Shown here one piece after another: positions 52,751 to 62,631 of a stretch of 64,000 bases of DNA; the stretch's first letter is position 1, and each line of letters begins with the position of its first letter. Origin of the DNA: Neptunomonas marina. GTDB lineage: Bacteria; Pseudomonadota; Gammaproteobacteria; Pseudomonadales; Balneatricaceae. The position numbers were made by a program, and so were the translations under genes. The stretch spans positions 1-64,000 of the forward strand of contig NZ_SACQ01000004.1 in assembly GCF_004005935.1 (NCBI RefSeq), given 5' to 3'. The notes under the pieces are model-generated. The model was not told the origin of the DNA. It saw only the letters and a list, made by a program, of their open reading frames with translations, and made no database searches.

Positions 52751-53971
52751 TTACTGATACTTGGCAGCCAGTACTTGCCAGTCATTGAGTTTGTGCTCTA
52801 CACCTAGGCGCTCAAGATACTTGAGCGCTAGCTGGCTGGAGATTTTCGCATCGTAGGCGGAACTAACCGGAGCAAGCAGCGCGTCAGCTACATGCACAGC
52901 GGTTAATGGCTGAAACTCATCACTGGCACTGCTGGCAGGGAAATGATGGAACAGTGCCGCTTCAATCACCGCAGGTGGAAGATTCCATAGCCCTAGCAAG
53001 TACGCACCCGCTTCGGCGTGGGAAACACCAATGTTCATCTTCTCTACAACGTATAAAGGCTGCTGCATCTCACCGGATAAACCAACAACCTGTCGGTAGC
53101 CCTCAGGATCATGATTCGCCAGTAACAACATACCGAAGTCGCTTAAAAGGCCCGCAAGAAACGCTTGCGCCTGAGCATTGCGGTCAGCACCGACCGAGCG
53201 GCTGATATCCTGGGCTAGCCGCGCCACCAGCAACGAACGTTGGTGTACTTGTTCAAACGAAAAGCTATCCCAACCATAACCTGATGGCAACGCCTCAAAA
53301 AGATGGGATGACAACGCTAAATCACGAATCAAACGTAGCCCCAGAATCGTCACAGCTTCGTTCAAACGATAGATTTGCCTCTCCAAACCAAAGAACGCCG
53401 AATTGACCAGCTGAAGAACCTTCGCTGCCATCGCTGGGTCTTGCTCGAGTATCTCAGATATATCGTTCGCGTTAGCGTGGCCAGACATTAATGCCTGATT
53501 GAGCTTTTCATAAATAGCAGGCAGCGATGGAAGCCGCTTAATACCACCGATGACGCGTTTGATCTCAGGGCGCTGAATCAGACCAATCACCTTTAGCGCA
53601 CGCTCAACAGCACAGGAGATCTGCACATCCGTACAATCAAAAGGTAAACACGAGTGTGCCACTTCAGCCACTCGAGCTGTTAGGGTTGGCGAGAGGTTAC
53701 TCGCTACCACGATACGCACCGCATCAGGGCGCAAACGAATAATCTCGGCGAGCGCTGAGACCGTTTGCTCCGCGTCAGCAGGAATACCGATGATAAGAAT
53801 GTCATAGTGATACTGCTCAATGCGTTCGAGCAGTTCTTCAGAGGAATCAACGTAATTGACGAACCAGCTATTTAGCTCGGCAACCGTACTGATAGCATCA
53901 TCCCTAAGTGCAGCTGAGCGACACACCAGAATGCTCTTGTCATGCATTGCTGGTTTCACTTTCGCGTCCAT
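52751..53971 (-). CDS. HDOD-domain signalling protein with receiver-like N-terminus
   Basis: 406 residues from ATG 53971 (MDAKVKPAMHDKS), with GGGGTGGA before it; the in-frame ATG at 54025 would add 18 residues. The N-terminal ~125 residues form a receiver-like fold (ILVCRSAALRDDAISTVAEL... DILIIGIPADAEQ), but the phospho-acceptor Asp is not evident at the expected position. Residues ~150-350 form an HDOD domain (IKRLPSLPAIYEKLNQALMS, DPAMAAKVLQLVNSAFFGL, LLSDFGMLLLA) with no complete HD-GYP motif. Such proteins act in signalling and motility without phosphodiesterase activity. Confidence 0.85.
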   Translation of the reverse strand: MDAKVKPAMHDKSILVCRSAALRDDAISTVAELNSWFVNYVDSSEELLERIEQYHYDILIIGIPADAEQTVSALAEIIRLRPDAVRIVVASNLSPTLTARVAEVAHSCLPFDCTDVQISCAVERALKVIGLIQRPEIKRVIGGIKRLPSLPAIYEKLNQALMSGHANANDISEILEQDPAMAAKVLQLVNSAFFGLERQIYRLNEAVTILGLRLIRDLALSSHLFEALPSGYGWDSFSFEQVHQRSLLVARLAQDISRSVGADRNAQAQAFLAGLLSDFGMLLLANHDPEGYRQVVGLSGEMQQPLYVVEKMNIGVSHAEAGAYLLGLWNLPPAVIEAALFHHFPASSASDEFQPLTAVHVADALLAPVSSAYDAKISSQLALKYLERLGVEHKLNDWQVLAAKYQ

Positions 53972-54144
53972 ATTGGGTCCACCCCACAATTGGTATCGGG
54001 TACGAATTACGAATAGATATCCCACTTTAAAAGCAAGATACCCGCTTAGTCCACTTAAATTTTGTGTTAATTCTGTTCTACATCAACTTAAAAACGTAAA
54101 CTAGCGAGCCATTGTTTATTCTATTTAGCGACGCCCTGAGAACC

Positions 54145-56190
54145 ATGACTAAAAATACCCGAAAAATCTTAGTGACCAGTGCTTTGCCGTACGCCAACGG
54201 GCCAATTCACCTCGGACACTTAGTGGAATATATCCAGACTGATATCTGGGTACGTTTCCAAAAACAACGCGGCCACCAATGCACTTACGTCTGTGCTGAT
54301 GATGCGCACGGTACCCCAATCATGCTTAAAGCAGACCAGATGGGTATTTCGCCGCAGCAACTGATCGATCAAGTAAGTGCCGAGCACCAGCGTGATTTTT
54401 CTGGCTTCATGGTAGGGTTTGATAACTACTACTCGACTCACTCGGACGAAAACCGCGAGTTTGCATCGCTGATCTATACCCGCTTGCGCGACAAAGGCCA
54501 CATTGCCCAAAAGACCATCACGCAAGCTTATGATCCTGAAAAAGAGATGTTCTTGCCTGACCGCTTTGTCAAAGGTGACTGCCCGAAATGTGGCGCTCAG
54601 GATCAATATGGCGACTCCTGCGAAAAATGTGGTGCAACTTACAGCCCAGTTGAACTGAAAAACGCTTACTCTGCCGTATCTGGTGCTAAACCGATTGAGA
54701 AAGAGTCTGAGCACTATTTCTTCAAACTAGGTGACTTTGAAGCGTTTTTGCGTAACTGGGTTGATAACCACGTACAAGAGCAGATGATCCACAAGCTCAA
54801 CGAGTGGTTCGAAGCGGGTCTGCAAAACTGGGATATCTCTCGCGATGCGCCCTACTGGGGTTTCGAGATTCCAGATGCACCGGGTAAGTATTTCTATGTC
54901 TGGCTAGACGCGCCGATCGGTTACATGGCTAGCTTTAAGAACTGGTGTGACAACAACGGCGTAAGCTTTGATGAGTACTGGAGCGAAGCATCCGATACCG
55001 AGCTATACCACTTTATCGGTAAAGATATCGCGTACTTCCATACCCTGTTTTGGCCCGCCATGTTGGAAGGTGCCGGATTCCGTAAGCCCAATGGCGTTTT
55101 CTGCCACGGTTTCTTGACCGTTGATGGGCAGAAGATGTCTAAGTCTCGTGGCACGTTTATCATGGCCGAGACCTACCTCAAGCACTTACGCCCTGAATAC
55201 TTGCGTTACTACTTTGCAGCCAAGTTAAGCTCTGGCATCGATGATATCGACCTTAACCTCGAAGACTTCCGTATGCGTGTTAACGCGGATCTCGTGAATA
55301 AGGTGATCAACATTGCTTCCCGCTGCGCCGGCTTTATCAAGAAGAAGTTTGATGGGCAGCTGAGCTCTCAACTTGTAAACGCCGAGCTCTATAATGAAGC
55401 GGTCGCCATGAGCGAGAGTATCGCCACAGCATACGAGAAGCGTGAGTACGGCCGTGCGATGCGCGAAATTATGGCTTTAGCAGATAAGGCTAACCAATAT
55501 ATCGACGCAGCTGAGCCGTGGGTATTGGCCAAACAGGAGGGCAAGGAGCAAGAGGTTCAAGATTGCTGCACAATGGGCATCAACCTGTTCCGCGTTATTG
55601 TCTCCTACCTTGCGCCGGTACTTCCGCATGTTGCAGCAGAAGCCGCCGAATTCTTAAACATCGATAGCTTTGCATGGGACGCTATCAACACACCGCTGCT
55701 TGATCACAAAGTAAACAAGTTCAAGCCGCTGATGCAGCGTATTGAAGAAGATAAAGTCAACGCGATGATCGAAGATAGCAAAGCGACATTAGCAGCGATG
55801 GCCGCCGCAGCACCTGCAGCACCGACAGCCGAGAAAACGCCGCTGCAAGAAACACCGATTGCTGACGAGATCACGTTCGATGATTTTGCCAAAGTCGACC
55901 TACGTGTTGCACGTATTGCGAAAGCTGAGCATGTAAAAGGCGCAGATAAGCTATTGCAGCTCACACTGGACCTTGGTGGCGAGACGCGCAACGTTTTTGC
56001 GGGTATCAAATCAGCTTATAGCCCAGAAGACCTCGAAGGTAAGCTTACGGTTATGGTGGCAAACCTCGCACCTCGCAAAATGAAATTCGGCATGTCTGAG
56101 GGCATGGTGCTAGCAGCAGGCCCTGGTGGCAAAGATCTATGGATTCTTGAACCGCACGATGGCGCTCAGCCAGGCATGCGTATTATGTAA
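54145..56190 (+). CDS. metG: Methionyl-tRNA synthetase
   Basis: 681 residues from ATG 54145 ([19 protein letters not shown]); an upstream ATG adds 11 residues with no homology. HIGH-like [10 protein letters not shown], the zinc knuckle CPKCGAQ...CEKCGA with four Cys, and KMSKS (GQKMSKSRG) are present. The C-terminal ~110 residues form a tRNA-binding (EMAP-like) dimerisation domain ([14 protein letters not shown]). It attaches Met to initiator and elongator tRNA. Confidence 0.97.
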   Translation: MTKNTRKILVTSALPYANGPIHLGHLVEYIQTDIWVRFQKQRGHQCTYVCADDAHGTPIMLKADQMGISPQQLIDQVSAEHQRDFSGFMVGFDNYYSTHSDENREFASLIYTRLRDKGHIAQKTITQAYDPEKEMFLPDRFVKGDCPKCGAQDQYGDSCEKCGATYSPVELKNAYSAVSGAKPIEKESEHYFFKLGDFEAFLRNWVDNHVQEQMIHKLNEWFEAGLQNWDISRDAPYWGFEIPDAPGKYFYVWLDAPIGYMASFKNWCDNNGVSFDEYWSEASDTELYHFIGKDIAYFHTLFWPAMLEGAGFRKPNGVFCHGFLTVDGQKMSKSRGTFIMAETYLKHLRPEYLRYYFAAKLSSGIDDIDLNLEDFRMRVNADLVNKVINIASRCAGFIKKKFDGQLSSQLVNAELYNEAVAMSESIATAYEKREYGRAMREIMALADKANQYIDAAEPWVLAKQEGKEQEVQDCCTMGINLFRVIVSYLAPVLPHVAAEAAEFLNIDSFAWDAINTPLLDHKVNKFKPLMQRIEEDKVNAMIEDSKATLAAMAAAAPAAPTAEKTPLQETPIADEITFDDFAKVDLRVARIAKAEHVKGADKLLQLTLDLGGETRNVFAGIKSAYSPEDLEGKLTVMVANLAPRKMKFGMSEGMVLAAGPGGKDLWILEPHDGAQPGMRIM

Positions 56191-56194
56191 TAGC

Positions 56195-56246
56195 ATGAGC
56201 CCTCGATACGTGAGTAAAACGTAACGAGGGCTCATTGTAATTATTT
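56195..56246 (+). terminator. Terminator of metG
   Basis: ATGAGCCCTCG (56195-56205) pairs with CGAGGGCTCAT (56225-56235) over 11 bases, followed by a T-rich TGTAATTATTT tail. Confidence 0.8.
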
Positions 56247-56317
56247 AACTTGCCACCCCTGCATTATGATGTAGTTAGTTCTATGCTTGAGGATGTCGTT
56301 TAACTTGTGCGCACTTT

Positions 56318-57259
56318 ATGCTGAACTGGAAGTCACCCAAAGAGCAATGTCGATATTGGATTGCCTCAACCTTGTTGTGGGTGGTCGCGTTTTCTGCATC
56401 TACGGCTACGGCCTCTGTTCTTGGAGTGCTCTACCCTGATGCTCCTCCCCCCTATCGCCAAGTCTTCTCGCAACTGATTGATGGGATCCGAGATCAGTAC
56501 TTAGGTATGGTCAAGCTCTACCCGCTCGATACATCAACAGACTCGACCACGTTACAAGCTCAGCTTCGCAATGATGGTGTTGATGCCATCATTACACTCG
56601 GCCGCAGCGGCTACACCCAAGCCGAACAACTCACTAGCGAAAGGCCTTTGGTTAGCGGTGCGCTACCGCTGATACCCGGACAAGGTACGGGCGTTAGCCT
56701 CATTCCAGATCCAGAAGAACTGTTTGTGCAGCTCAAGCGCTTATCCCCAAATATTCAGCAAGTTCATACCATTTTATCTGAGCAAAGCCGCTGGCTAGAG
56801 CCTATTGCTCAGGCGGCAGCTACCCGCCAACGTATCAAGCTAACGATTTATTATGCCTCTGATATTGCGAGCACCTTGGCGCTCTATAAACGCCTACTAA
56901 CGCATGCTGACCGACTCCGCGATGCATTGTGGCTACCCCCCGACCGGCAAGCAACGAATGAGTCGGTGATCCTGCCAATACTTTTGCAGGAGGCATGGGA
57001 GAAACGCCTGATTATTTTTGCGAGCAAACCGTCATTTGTACGGCGTGGCGCACTGTTCTCGTTGTTTCCTGACAACGAACGCACCGGTAGACGGTTGGCT
57101 GAATTAGTCGGCAGCCTACAACAAGAGGAAGAGAACCTCGGGATTGAATTTTCTAAATCAGATAAACTCGTTATAAACCAACGCACTGCAGCGCACTTGG
57201 GCATCAAGCTAACGCCAGCTCAACTTCGCTCTGTGTATCGAACTTATCCGCAACCGTAG
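56318..57259 (+). CDS. Periplasmic binding protein-like component of a sensory/uptake operon
   Basis: 313 residues with an N-terminal signal (WIASTLLWVVAFSASTATA, cleavage near TAS). The body has a two-lobe periplasmic-binding pattern beginning VLGVLYPDAPPPYRQVFSQLIDGI and reading DGVDAIITLGRSGY, similar to the ABC_sub_bind type (PF04392). The C-terminal part has FASKPSFVRRGALFSLFPDNERTGRR. No ABC permease or ATPase is adjacent. It lies 15 bases before a sensor-kinase gene, so it more likely feeds the kinase or the receptor than a transporter. The ligand is unknown. Confidence 0.75.
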   Translation: MLNWKSPKEQCRYWIASTLLWVVAFSASTATASVLGVLYPDAPPPYRQVFSQLIDGIRDQYLGMVKLYPLDTSTDSTTLQAQLRNDGVDAIITLGRSGYTQAEQLTSERPLVSGALPLIPGQGTGVSLIPDPEELFVQLKRLSPNIQQVHTILSEQSRWLEPIAQAAATRQRIKLTIYYASDIASTLALYKRLLTHADRLRDALWLPPDRQATNESVILPILLQEAWEKRLIIFASKPSFVRRGALFSLFPDNERTGRRLAELVGSLQQEEENLGIEFSKSDKLVINQRTAAHLGIKLTPAQLRSVYRTYPQP

Positions 57260-57274
57260 TACTGACGTGATAGC

Positions 57275-58867
57275 ATGAACCAGATGATCAACAACAAGAA
57301 CTATAGCTTCCGGCGCCAGCTGATGATCTTTTTGATCGCCGCTATCGCGTTACTGTCGCTTGTTAGCTCTACGGTGTCATCTTGGATTGCCCTGCATCAA
57401 TCCGGCCAAGTACTTGAGAAAAACGCGTTACAAATTGCCGATCACTTCAGTAAGCAAAGCGTGCTCGCCCTGTTGACCCGCAGTGAAGACAATGCCGAAT
57501 CGGCGCTATCTCAAGTGATGGGTTTTGCCGATGTTACAGGTGGTGCTATCTTCGCCGATACACAGCAAGCACTGTTTGTAAAAGGCGAGATTCAACCCGA
57601 TCAGGCAAAACTTGCTGACTGGTTATCCTCACCCAAACCTATTATCGCAGTGGATGCGCGTGACTACTGGATTATCACCTCCCCCGTGATTTTGGAGGAC
57701 GATAGAGAAACCTTTACTGAGTTCGCTCTTTCACAAACTCACACCCAACAGCTGCTTGGGTTCGTTATGATCCAAGTCTCGAAAAGCTCTATCGTGCAGC
57801 TGACCCAGCAGCTGTTTTCCTACACGATCGGTATCGGTATCGTATTCGCGCTACTATGTTTGTGGCTATTAAATATCGGCCTGCGCCGGATTATCGATCC
57901 AATACGTGCCCTATCAGCGACAATGAAAGCCGCTCAAGACAGCGGAGCCCACACCTATGCAGAGATTAGCGGCCCTCAAGAAGTTCACAGCATAGCTCAA
58001 AGCTATAACGCCATGATGGCAGCTCTAGAGGCACAGGAAAAGCGCTTAAAAGAGCTCAACACTAGCTTAGAATCTGAAGTAGAGATCCGTACCAAGGAGC
58101 TAACGCACGCGCGCGATACAGCGCTCGTCGCAGTGCGCACTCAGTCTGAGTTTCTAGCGAATATCAGCCATGAACTGCGCACACCGCTTCAAGCGGTCAT
58201 GGGTTATATTGACCTCGTTGTTGAAGAGTTAAACGAGCAGGGAATGTATGATCAAGTGAGTGATTTAGAGGCATCTCTTAGCGCAGCGAACCGCCTGTTA
58301 ACACTCATCAACTCGATTCTCGATCTTGCTAAGTGTGAGGCGGGAAAAACCGAGCTCGTCTTAACCGAAACACCTTTGAAACGCCTTATCAAAGAAACTG
58401 AAGCGATTATCCGGCCATTAGCGGTTCGCAACAGCAATACACTAACGATTCACTTACCCGATAGTGACAGCATTCTATTGATCGATAAGGAAAAAACGCA
58501 GCAGATTTTGCTGAACTTACTGTCGAATGCGTGTAAGTTCACCAAAGCGGGTACTGTTGAGTTACATATTGATTTGCAAGATGAAACGGTTAAATTTGCC
58601 GTCTCAGATACCGGTGTCGGTATCGCAGCGGATAAACTCGAGTCTATCTTTGATAAATTCAGTCAAGGTGATGGTAGTGTGAAGCGCCGCTATGGAGGCA
58701 CAGGACTCGGCTTAGCGATATCCAAACATTTTGCCGAAATGATGAATGGCAGTATTCATGTCAGTAGTGCGCAGGAGCAAGGCTCTCTTTTCACACTGAC
58801 ACTGCCAAAGCAGGTTACCTTTAAAAACTCACTTACAATGGGGTCCTCCGAGGACCAAAAAGGTTAG
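57275..58867 (+). CDS. Orphan membrane sensor histidine kinase
   Basis: 530 residues. A transmembrane helix is at about 16-38, then a periplasmic domain of ~150 residues without a recognised fold. A second helix follows at about 185-205 (IGIGIVFALLCLWLLNIGL), then HAMP, a coiled coil, and HisKA with FLANISHELRTPLQAVMGYI (phospho-acceptor His about 300). The HATPase has NLLSNACKFT, DTGVGIAADK and GGTGLGLAIS, all intact. There is no receiver or HPt domain and no response regulator gene nearby. It sits between a periplasmic binding protein and a TonB-dependent receptor with gaps of 15 and 8 bases, so these are one operon. Confidence 0.92.
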   Translation: MNQMINNKNYSFRRQLMIFLIAAIALLSLVSSTVSSWIALHQSGQVLEKNALQIADHFSKQSVLALLTRSEDNAESALSQVMGFADVTGGAIFADTQQALFVKGEIQPDQAKLADWLSSPKPIIAVDARDYWIITSPVILEDDRETFTEFALSQTHTQQLLGFVMIQVSKSSIVQLTQQLFSYTIGIGIVFALLCLWLLNIGLRRIIDPIRALSATMKAAQDSGAHTYAEISGPQEVHSIAQSYNAMMAALEAQEKRLKELNTSLESEVEIRTKELTHARDTALVAVRTQSEFLANISHELRTPLQAVMGYIDLVVEELNEQGMYDQVSDLEASLSAANRLLTLINSILDLAKCEAGKTELVLTETPLKRLIKETEAIIRPLAVRNSNTLTIHLPDSDSILLIDKEKTQQILLNLLSNACKFTKAGTVELHIDLQDETVKFAVSDTGVGIAADKLESIFDKFSQGDGSVKRRYGGTGLGLAISKHFAEMMNGSIHVSSAQEQGSLFTLTLPKQVTFKNSLTMGSSEDQKG

Positions 58868-58875
58868 ATATCACC

Positions 58876-60996
58876 ATGTTCCTTCAGAAGCGATACTCAG
58901 CTCTCTCACTGGCTCTCGTTGCTAGCGCGTCGGTATACGCCAACAACGCCTATGAAAATGACGAGCTGGGGGGCTACTACGCTGAAGACGAACTTGTCAC
59001 TATCGCCACCGGAACGCAGCGCTCACTGCGCCAAGCGCCATCATCAGCCAGCGTGATATCCGCCGAGCAGATCCAAGCGATGGGCGTTACCAACCTACGT
59101 GAAGTACTTGAGCGCATTCCGGGTCTACACGTTATGCCATCAGACCTGAGCCGTATGGACTCCGTTTACTCCATACGAGGTATTGAGACCGGCTTTAACC
59201 CGCAGGTGCTGATTATGATCAATGGCACCGAGATTAAGCAAAACGCCAACGGTGGCCTACCATTCACGTTTCGGATGCCGGTGAGCAATATCAGCCGTAT
59301 TGAAGTCATTCGCGGACCTGGCTCGGCGGTCTACGGTGCCGACGCATTCAGCGGCGCGATCAATATCCACACGAATACTGCGGCGGAAAACCTAACGGGC
59401 GCAGCGGGCGTCCGGCACGGTGCATTCAACAGCACCGATGTCTGGGCACGCAAAGGCTACATGGGTGAACAAATGAGTGCCTCCATCGCGTTTGAGCTAC
59501 AGCGCTCGGATGGCGATGATTCTCGTATGGCAACCCGCGATACCCAGAGCGATCTAGATGCTCTGTTCGATACCGACGCATCATTAGCGCCCGGTGCATT
59601 TGCCACACGCTACGATACAGGCACGGTACAACTTGATCTTGATTGGGGCGCTTGGCAGTTCTCTAACTGGTATTGGCGCCAATCCAATGGCGGTCTTGGG
59701 CAAGGTGGCGCGCTTGCATTGGATCATGATGGTTATCAAGATGCCAGCCAGTGGTTATCTCAGCTGAACTACCAAACAGAGCTCAGCAAACACTTACATT
59801 TCGAAGCGAAAGGCTCGTTTGTTCGAACTGATAGCGATAGCTTTTTTAACCTCTTTCCTTCGGGTGCCGTTTTACCTATCGGCCCAGATGGCAACGCTTT
59901 TTCCGCACCTACTACGCAGGTTATCCGTTTTCCCCACGGCTATATCGGCAACCCTAAGTCGCGTTCAGAGACACTCAACATCGACGCGATTCTTGGCTAC
60001 CAAGGTATCGAAAACCACGCTCTTCGCCTTGGTGCAGGCTGGAGTAAAGATCGGGTAAAAACCAAAGAGTATAAAAACTATGGTCCCGGCGTTATCGGCA
60101 CGCCGGGGTTTGGCAGTGACCAACTGACGGATGTCAGCGACTCTGCGAATGTTTATTTAAATAACCAGGCAAGCCAGTCATTTTATCTATCTGCGCAGGA
60201 TGAGTGGCAAATAAGCAATGATGTCGCTTTCACAACCGGATTACGCTGGGATCATTATGATGACTTTGGCTCCTCGCTTAATCCACGTATGGCATTAATT
60301 TGGGAAACATCTCATAACTTAACATCAAAACTTCTATACGGTACTGCGTTCCGAGCGCCAACTTTCAGTGAGCAGTACCTAATGAACAACCCCGCGCTTA
60401 TCGGCAACCCCGACTTAAAACCTGAAGAGATCGAAACATTAGAGCTCGCGTTTGACTATCGGCCCAGTTTCTCGACAGATTTCAAACTAAACCTGTTCCG
60501 CTATCGAGCAACAGGCCTTATTGCTACCGTTCCTAACGGCAGCCAACGCGTTTATCAAAACAGCAGAGATCAAGATGGTTATGGCGCTGAGCTCGAGGCA
60601 ACATGGCGCGTTAATAGTAAGCTCTACGCCTACGCCAACTACGCATATCAACATGCTAGCGATGCGAACGCGGATAAACGCATTGCCCGCGTACCATCAC
60701 ACACCACCTATCTGGACCTTCGCTATACACCTGATAACAGCTGGACAATATCAGCACAGCACTACTGGGTGGGTTCACGATATCGCGAGATGGGCGACCA
60801 ACGCAGCCGCATCGATGACTACCACTGGGTAAACGCAAAACTATCGAAAACGATGATGCAGGGGCAGCTAACCGTTTCGTTAATTGCCAAGAACCTGTTT
60901 GATAGCAGTGCAGCAGAACCCGCATCGGCACAAATAGCGGATGATTATGCCCTTGAAAGCCGCAGCCTTTGGGCACAGGTCGAGATGCGCTTTTAA
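58876..60996 (+). CDS. TonB-dependent outer-membrane receptor
   Basis: 706 residues. The signal peptide ends VYA. A TonB-box-like segment is DELVTIATG at about 35-43. The plug (SASVISAEQIQAMGVTNLREVLERIPGL... NISRIEVIRGPGSAVYGADAFSGAINI) is of the BtuB/CirA type. A 22-strand barrel follows, ending in an aromatic residue (AQVEMRF). Substrate unknown; no siderophore, cobalamin or haem genes are nearby. It may be a sensor-coupled uptake receptor with the two upstream genes. Confidence 0.93.
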   Translation: MFLQKRYSALSLALVASASVYANNAYENDELGGYYAEDELVTIATGTQRSLRQAPSSASVISAEQIQAMGVTNLREVLERIPGLHVMPSDLSRMDSVYSIRGIETGFNPQVLIMINGTEIKQNANGGLPFTFRMPVSNISRIEVIRGPGSAVYGADAFSGAINIHTNTAAENLTGAAGVRHGAFNSTDVWARKGYMGEQMSASIAFELQRSDGDDSRMATRDTQSDLDALFDTDASLAPGAFATRYDTGTVQLDLDWGAWQFSNWYWRQSNGGLGQGGALALDHDGYQDASQWLSQLNYQTELSKHLHFEAKGSFVRTDSDSFFNLFPSGAVLPIGPDGNAFSAPTTQVIRFPHGYIGNPKSRSETLNIDAILGYQGIENHALRLGAGWSKDRVKTKEYKNYGPGVIGTPGFGSDQLTDVSDSANVYLNNQASQSFYLSAQDEWQISNDVAFTTGLRWDHYDDFGSSLNPRMALIWETSHNLTSKLLYGTAFRAPTFSEQYLMNNPALIGNPDLKPEEIETLELAFDYRPSFSTDFKLNLFRYRATGLIATVPNGSQRVYQNSRDQDGYGAELEATWRVNSKLYAYANYAYQHASDANADKRIARVPSHTTYLDLRYTPDNSWTISAQHYWVGSRYREMGDQRSRIDDYHWVNAKLSKTMMQGQLTVSLIAKNLFDSSAAEPASAQIADDYALESRSLWAQVEMRF

Positions 60997-61017
60997 ACAA
61001 AAAACGGAGCACAAGCG

Positions 61018-61833
61018 GTGATGAAGAATGTTAATGAAGCGCGCCGCGACGAGCACTTTGCGGAACAGATCTCCACTGCCATCTGGCATGAAAAGCCCAG
61101 CGATGATAATCCGTTTATCTCACGAGAGTCGCGATGCCACGGGTATGAGCACCTGGCACTGATGCAGCAGAAAAGCTTTGCCGAGGTGATCTTTCTGCTG
61201 TTTCGCGCAGAACTCCCTACTCAAGATGAGCACACGCTCTTTAACGAACTCCTGATCGCACTTATTCATCCCGGCCCCCGCCACAACGCAACCCGTGCAG
61301 CCATGAACGCAGCCGTCAGTAAAACACATAGCAGCCATATACTACCGCTCGCATTGCAAGTTCTCGGCGGTCAATGGCAAGGAAGCGAAGAGGTGTTTTT
61401 AGCGGCCAAATTTCTCTTAAAGTCACAAGGTCAAGCGCCCGAAGACTTTACGATCGATACCCCAGCAGAGCTAACCACCGACAATACCAAGCCCGAACTA
61501 CAACTAGCACCGGGCTTTGGGAGCCTCTATGGGACACGTGATACCTACACGCATCAACTCGCTGATAGACTGCTAGCATTACCACAAGCTGGGAAAACGC
61601 TGCAGTGGGGACAGCAGCTCATCACTGCACAAGCGAATGAGCGTATCGGCTGGCGAATTTCTGGGCTGACCGCAGCCTGCTTGATAGACCTTGGCTTTTC
61701 ACCCTATCAAGCAGAGCTGATTTTCCAGATCGCCAGCGCGCCCGGTATTGCTGCACAGGCAGCCGAGAAGGCCGACCAACCCATTACCGCAATGCCTTTT
61801 CTTAACGACAAAGACTATGCCATCAAAACCTGA
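61018..61833 (+). CDS. Short citrate-synthase-like protein 1, catalytic residues replaced
   Basis: 271 residues (GTG 61018, or ATG 61021), GGAG eight bases before the GTG. It has the small citrate-synthase/citryl-CoA-lyase fold: FISRESRCHGYEHL at the start, the LGGxW(Q)GSEEV segment in place of the GPxHGGA loop, and APGFGSLYG in place of GFGHxxY. RISGLTAACLIDLGF stands where NVDGALAAVLLDLGF is found in relatives. By this alignment the two catalytic His and the catalytic Asp are Gln, Ser and Ser. It follows the TonB receptor gene by 21 bases and overlaps the next gene. Likely non-catalytic or with a changed reaction. Confidence 0.7.
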   Translation: MMKNVNEARRDEHFAEQISTAIWHEKPSDDNPFISRESRCHGYEHLALMQQKSFAEVIFLLFRAELPTQDEHTLFNELLIALIHPGPRHNATRAAMNAAVSKTHSSHILPLALQVLGGQWQGSEEVFLAAKFLLKSQGQAPEDFTIDTPAELTTDNTKPELQLAPGFGSLYGTRDTYTHQLADRLLALPQAGKTLQWGQQLITAQANERIGWRISGLTAACLIDLGFSPYQAELIFQIASAPGIAAQAAEKADQPITAMPFLNDKDYAIKT

Positions 61834-62629
61834 ACTGCACTTTGCTGAGTGGTTAGCACGCCGCACTCAAATCACCAGCCATAAAGGTGGTTGGCGCATC
61901 GGCGATGCGGTCTACAACCAAGGCTTGTCGCTTTTGGATGATGTGGTTGGCTCGTGGTCTTGGGTTGAGCTGTTACTGTTTAACTTAACCGGTAGACGCC
62001 CCGCCCCCGCGCTTTTAAAGTGGGTAGAGTGGAGCTTTATCTGTGTCAGCTGGCCTGATGCAAGAATTTGGTGTAACCAAGTGGCCGCGCTAGGAGCGAG
62101 TTCGCAAGCAAGCGGTGTAGCCAGCACATCGGCCGGTATCCTTGCTGCAGAGTCGAAGCTCTATGGGCCCGGCGTTTTGCCGAGCTGTTACACGCTGCTG
62201 AGCCAGTTGGTTGCGCAATCGCGGAGCGGCGAATCAATCGCTGACATGGTCGCGTCCAAGCAAAAGCTACCCGGGTTTACCCGCCCAATAGCACTGGGAG
62301 ATGAGCGCGTTAAAGCGATGCAAGCTGCCAGCCTTGAACTGGGCTTCAAACCCGGTGAGTTTGAACGCACAGCCATAGCAATCAGTGACTACATCAGCGA
62401 CAGCACCGGCGAGAGCCTTAACTTCGGCGGCTACATCGTGGCATTTCTGGCCGACCAAGGCTTCTCTTGCAGGGAGATAACTGAGCTCTACACCTATTCT
62501 ATCGCGGTCGGCGCCCTAACCTGCTATACCGACGTGCGTAATGATATTCCGGGGGGATTTCTGCCGTTACGCTGCGAGGACATTCGGTATGAAGGCCCAG
62601 CAGATCGCGAACTGCCCAAATCTCAGTGA
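61817..62629 (+). CDS. Short citrate-synthase-like protein 2, catalytic residues replaced
   Basis: 270 residues from ATG 61817, overlapping the stop of the first by 17 bases. It resembles the first gene in layout: an N-terminal QGLSLLDDVVGSWSWVELLLFNLTG region, then KLYGPGVLPSCY where the first catalytic His would be. LPGFTRPIALGDERV replaces GFGHPxYxxGDPRA, and LNFGGYIVAFLADQGF replaces NVDGALAAVLLDLGF. All three catalytic positions differ (His to other, His to Arg, Asp to Gly). Two coupled short homologues suggest a heteromer. The 3' end is two bases from the convergent TPP-enzyme gene. Confidence 0.68.
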   Translation: MPSKPELHFAEWLARRTQITSHKGGWRIGDAVYNQGLSLLDDVVGSWSWVELLLFNLTGRRPAPALLKWVEWSFICVSWPDARIWCNQVAALGASSQASGVASTSAGILAAESKLYGPGVLPSCYTLLSQLVAQSRSGESIADMVASKQKLPGFTRPIALGDERVKAMQAASLELGFKPGEFERTAIAISDYISDSTGESLNFGGYIVAFLADQGFSCREITELYTYSIAVGALTCYTDVRNDIPGGFLPLRCEDIRYEGPADRELPKSQ

Positions 62630-62631
62630 CG

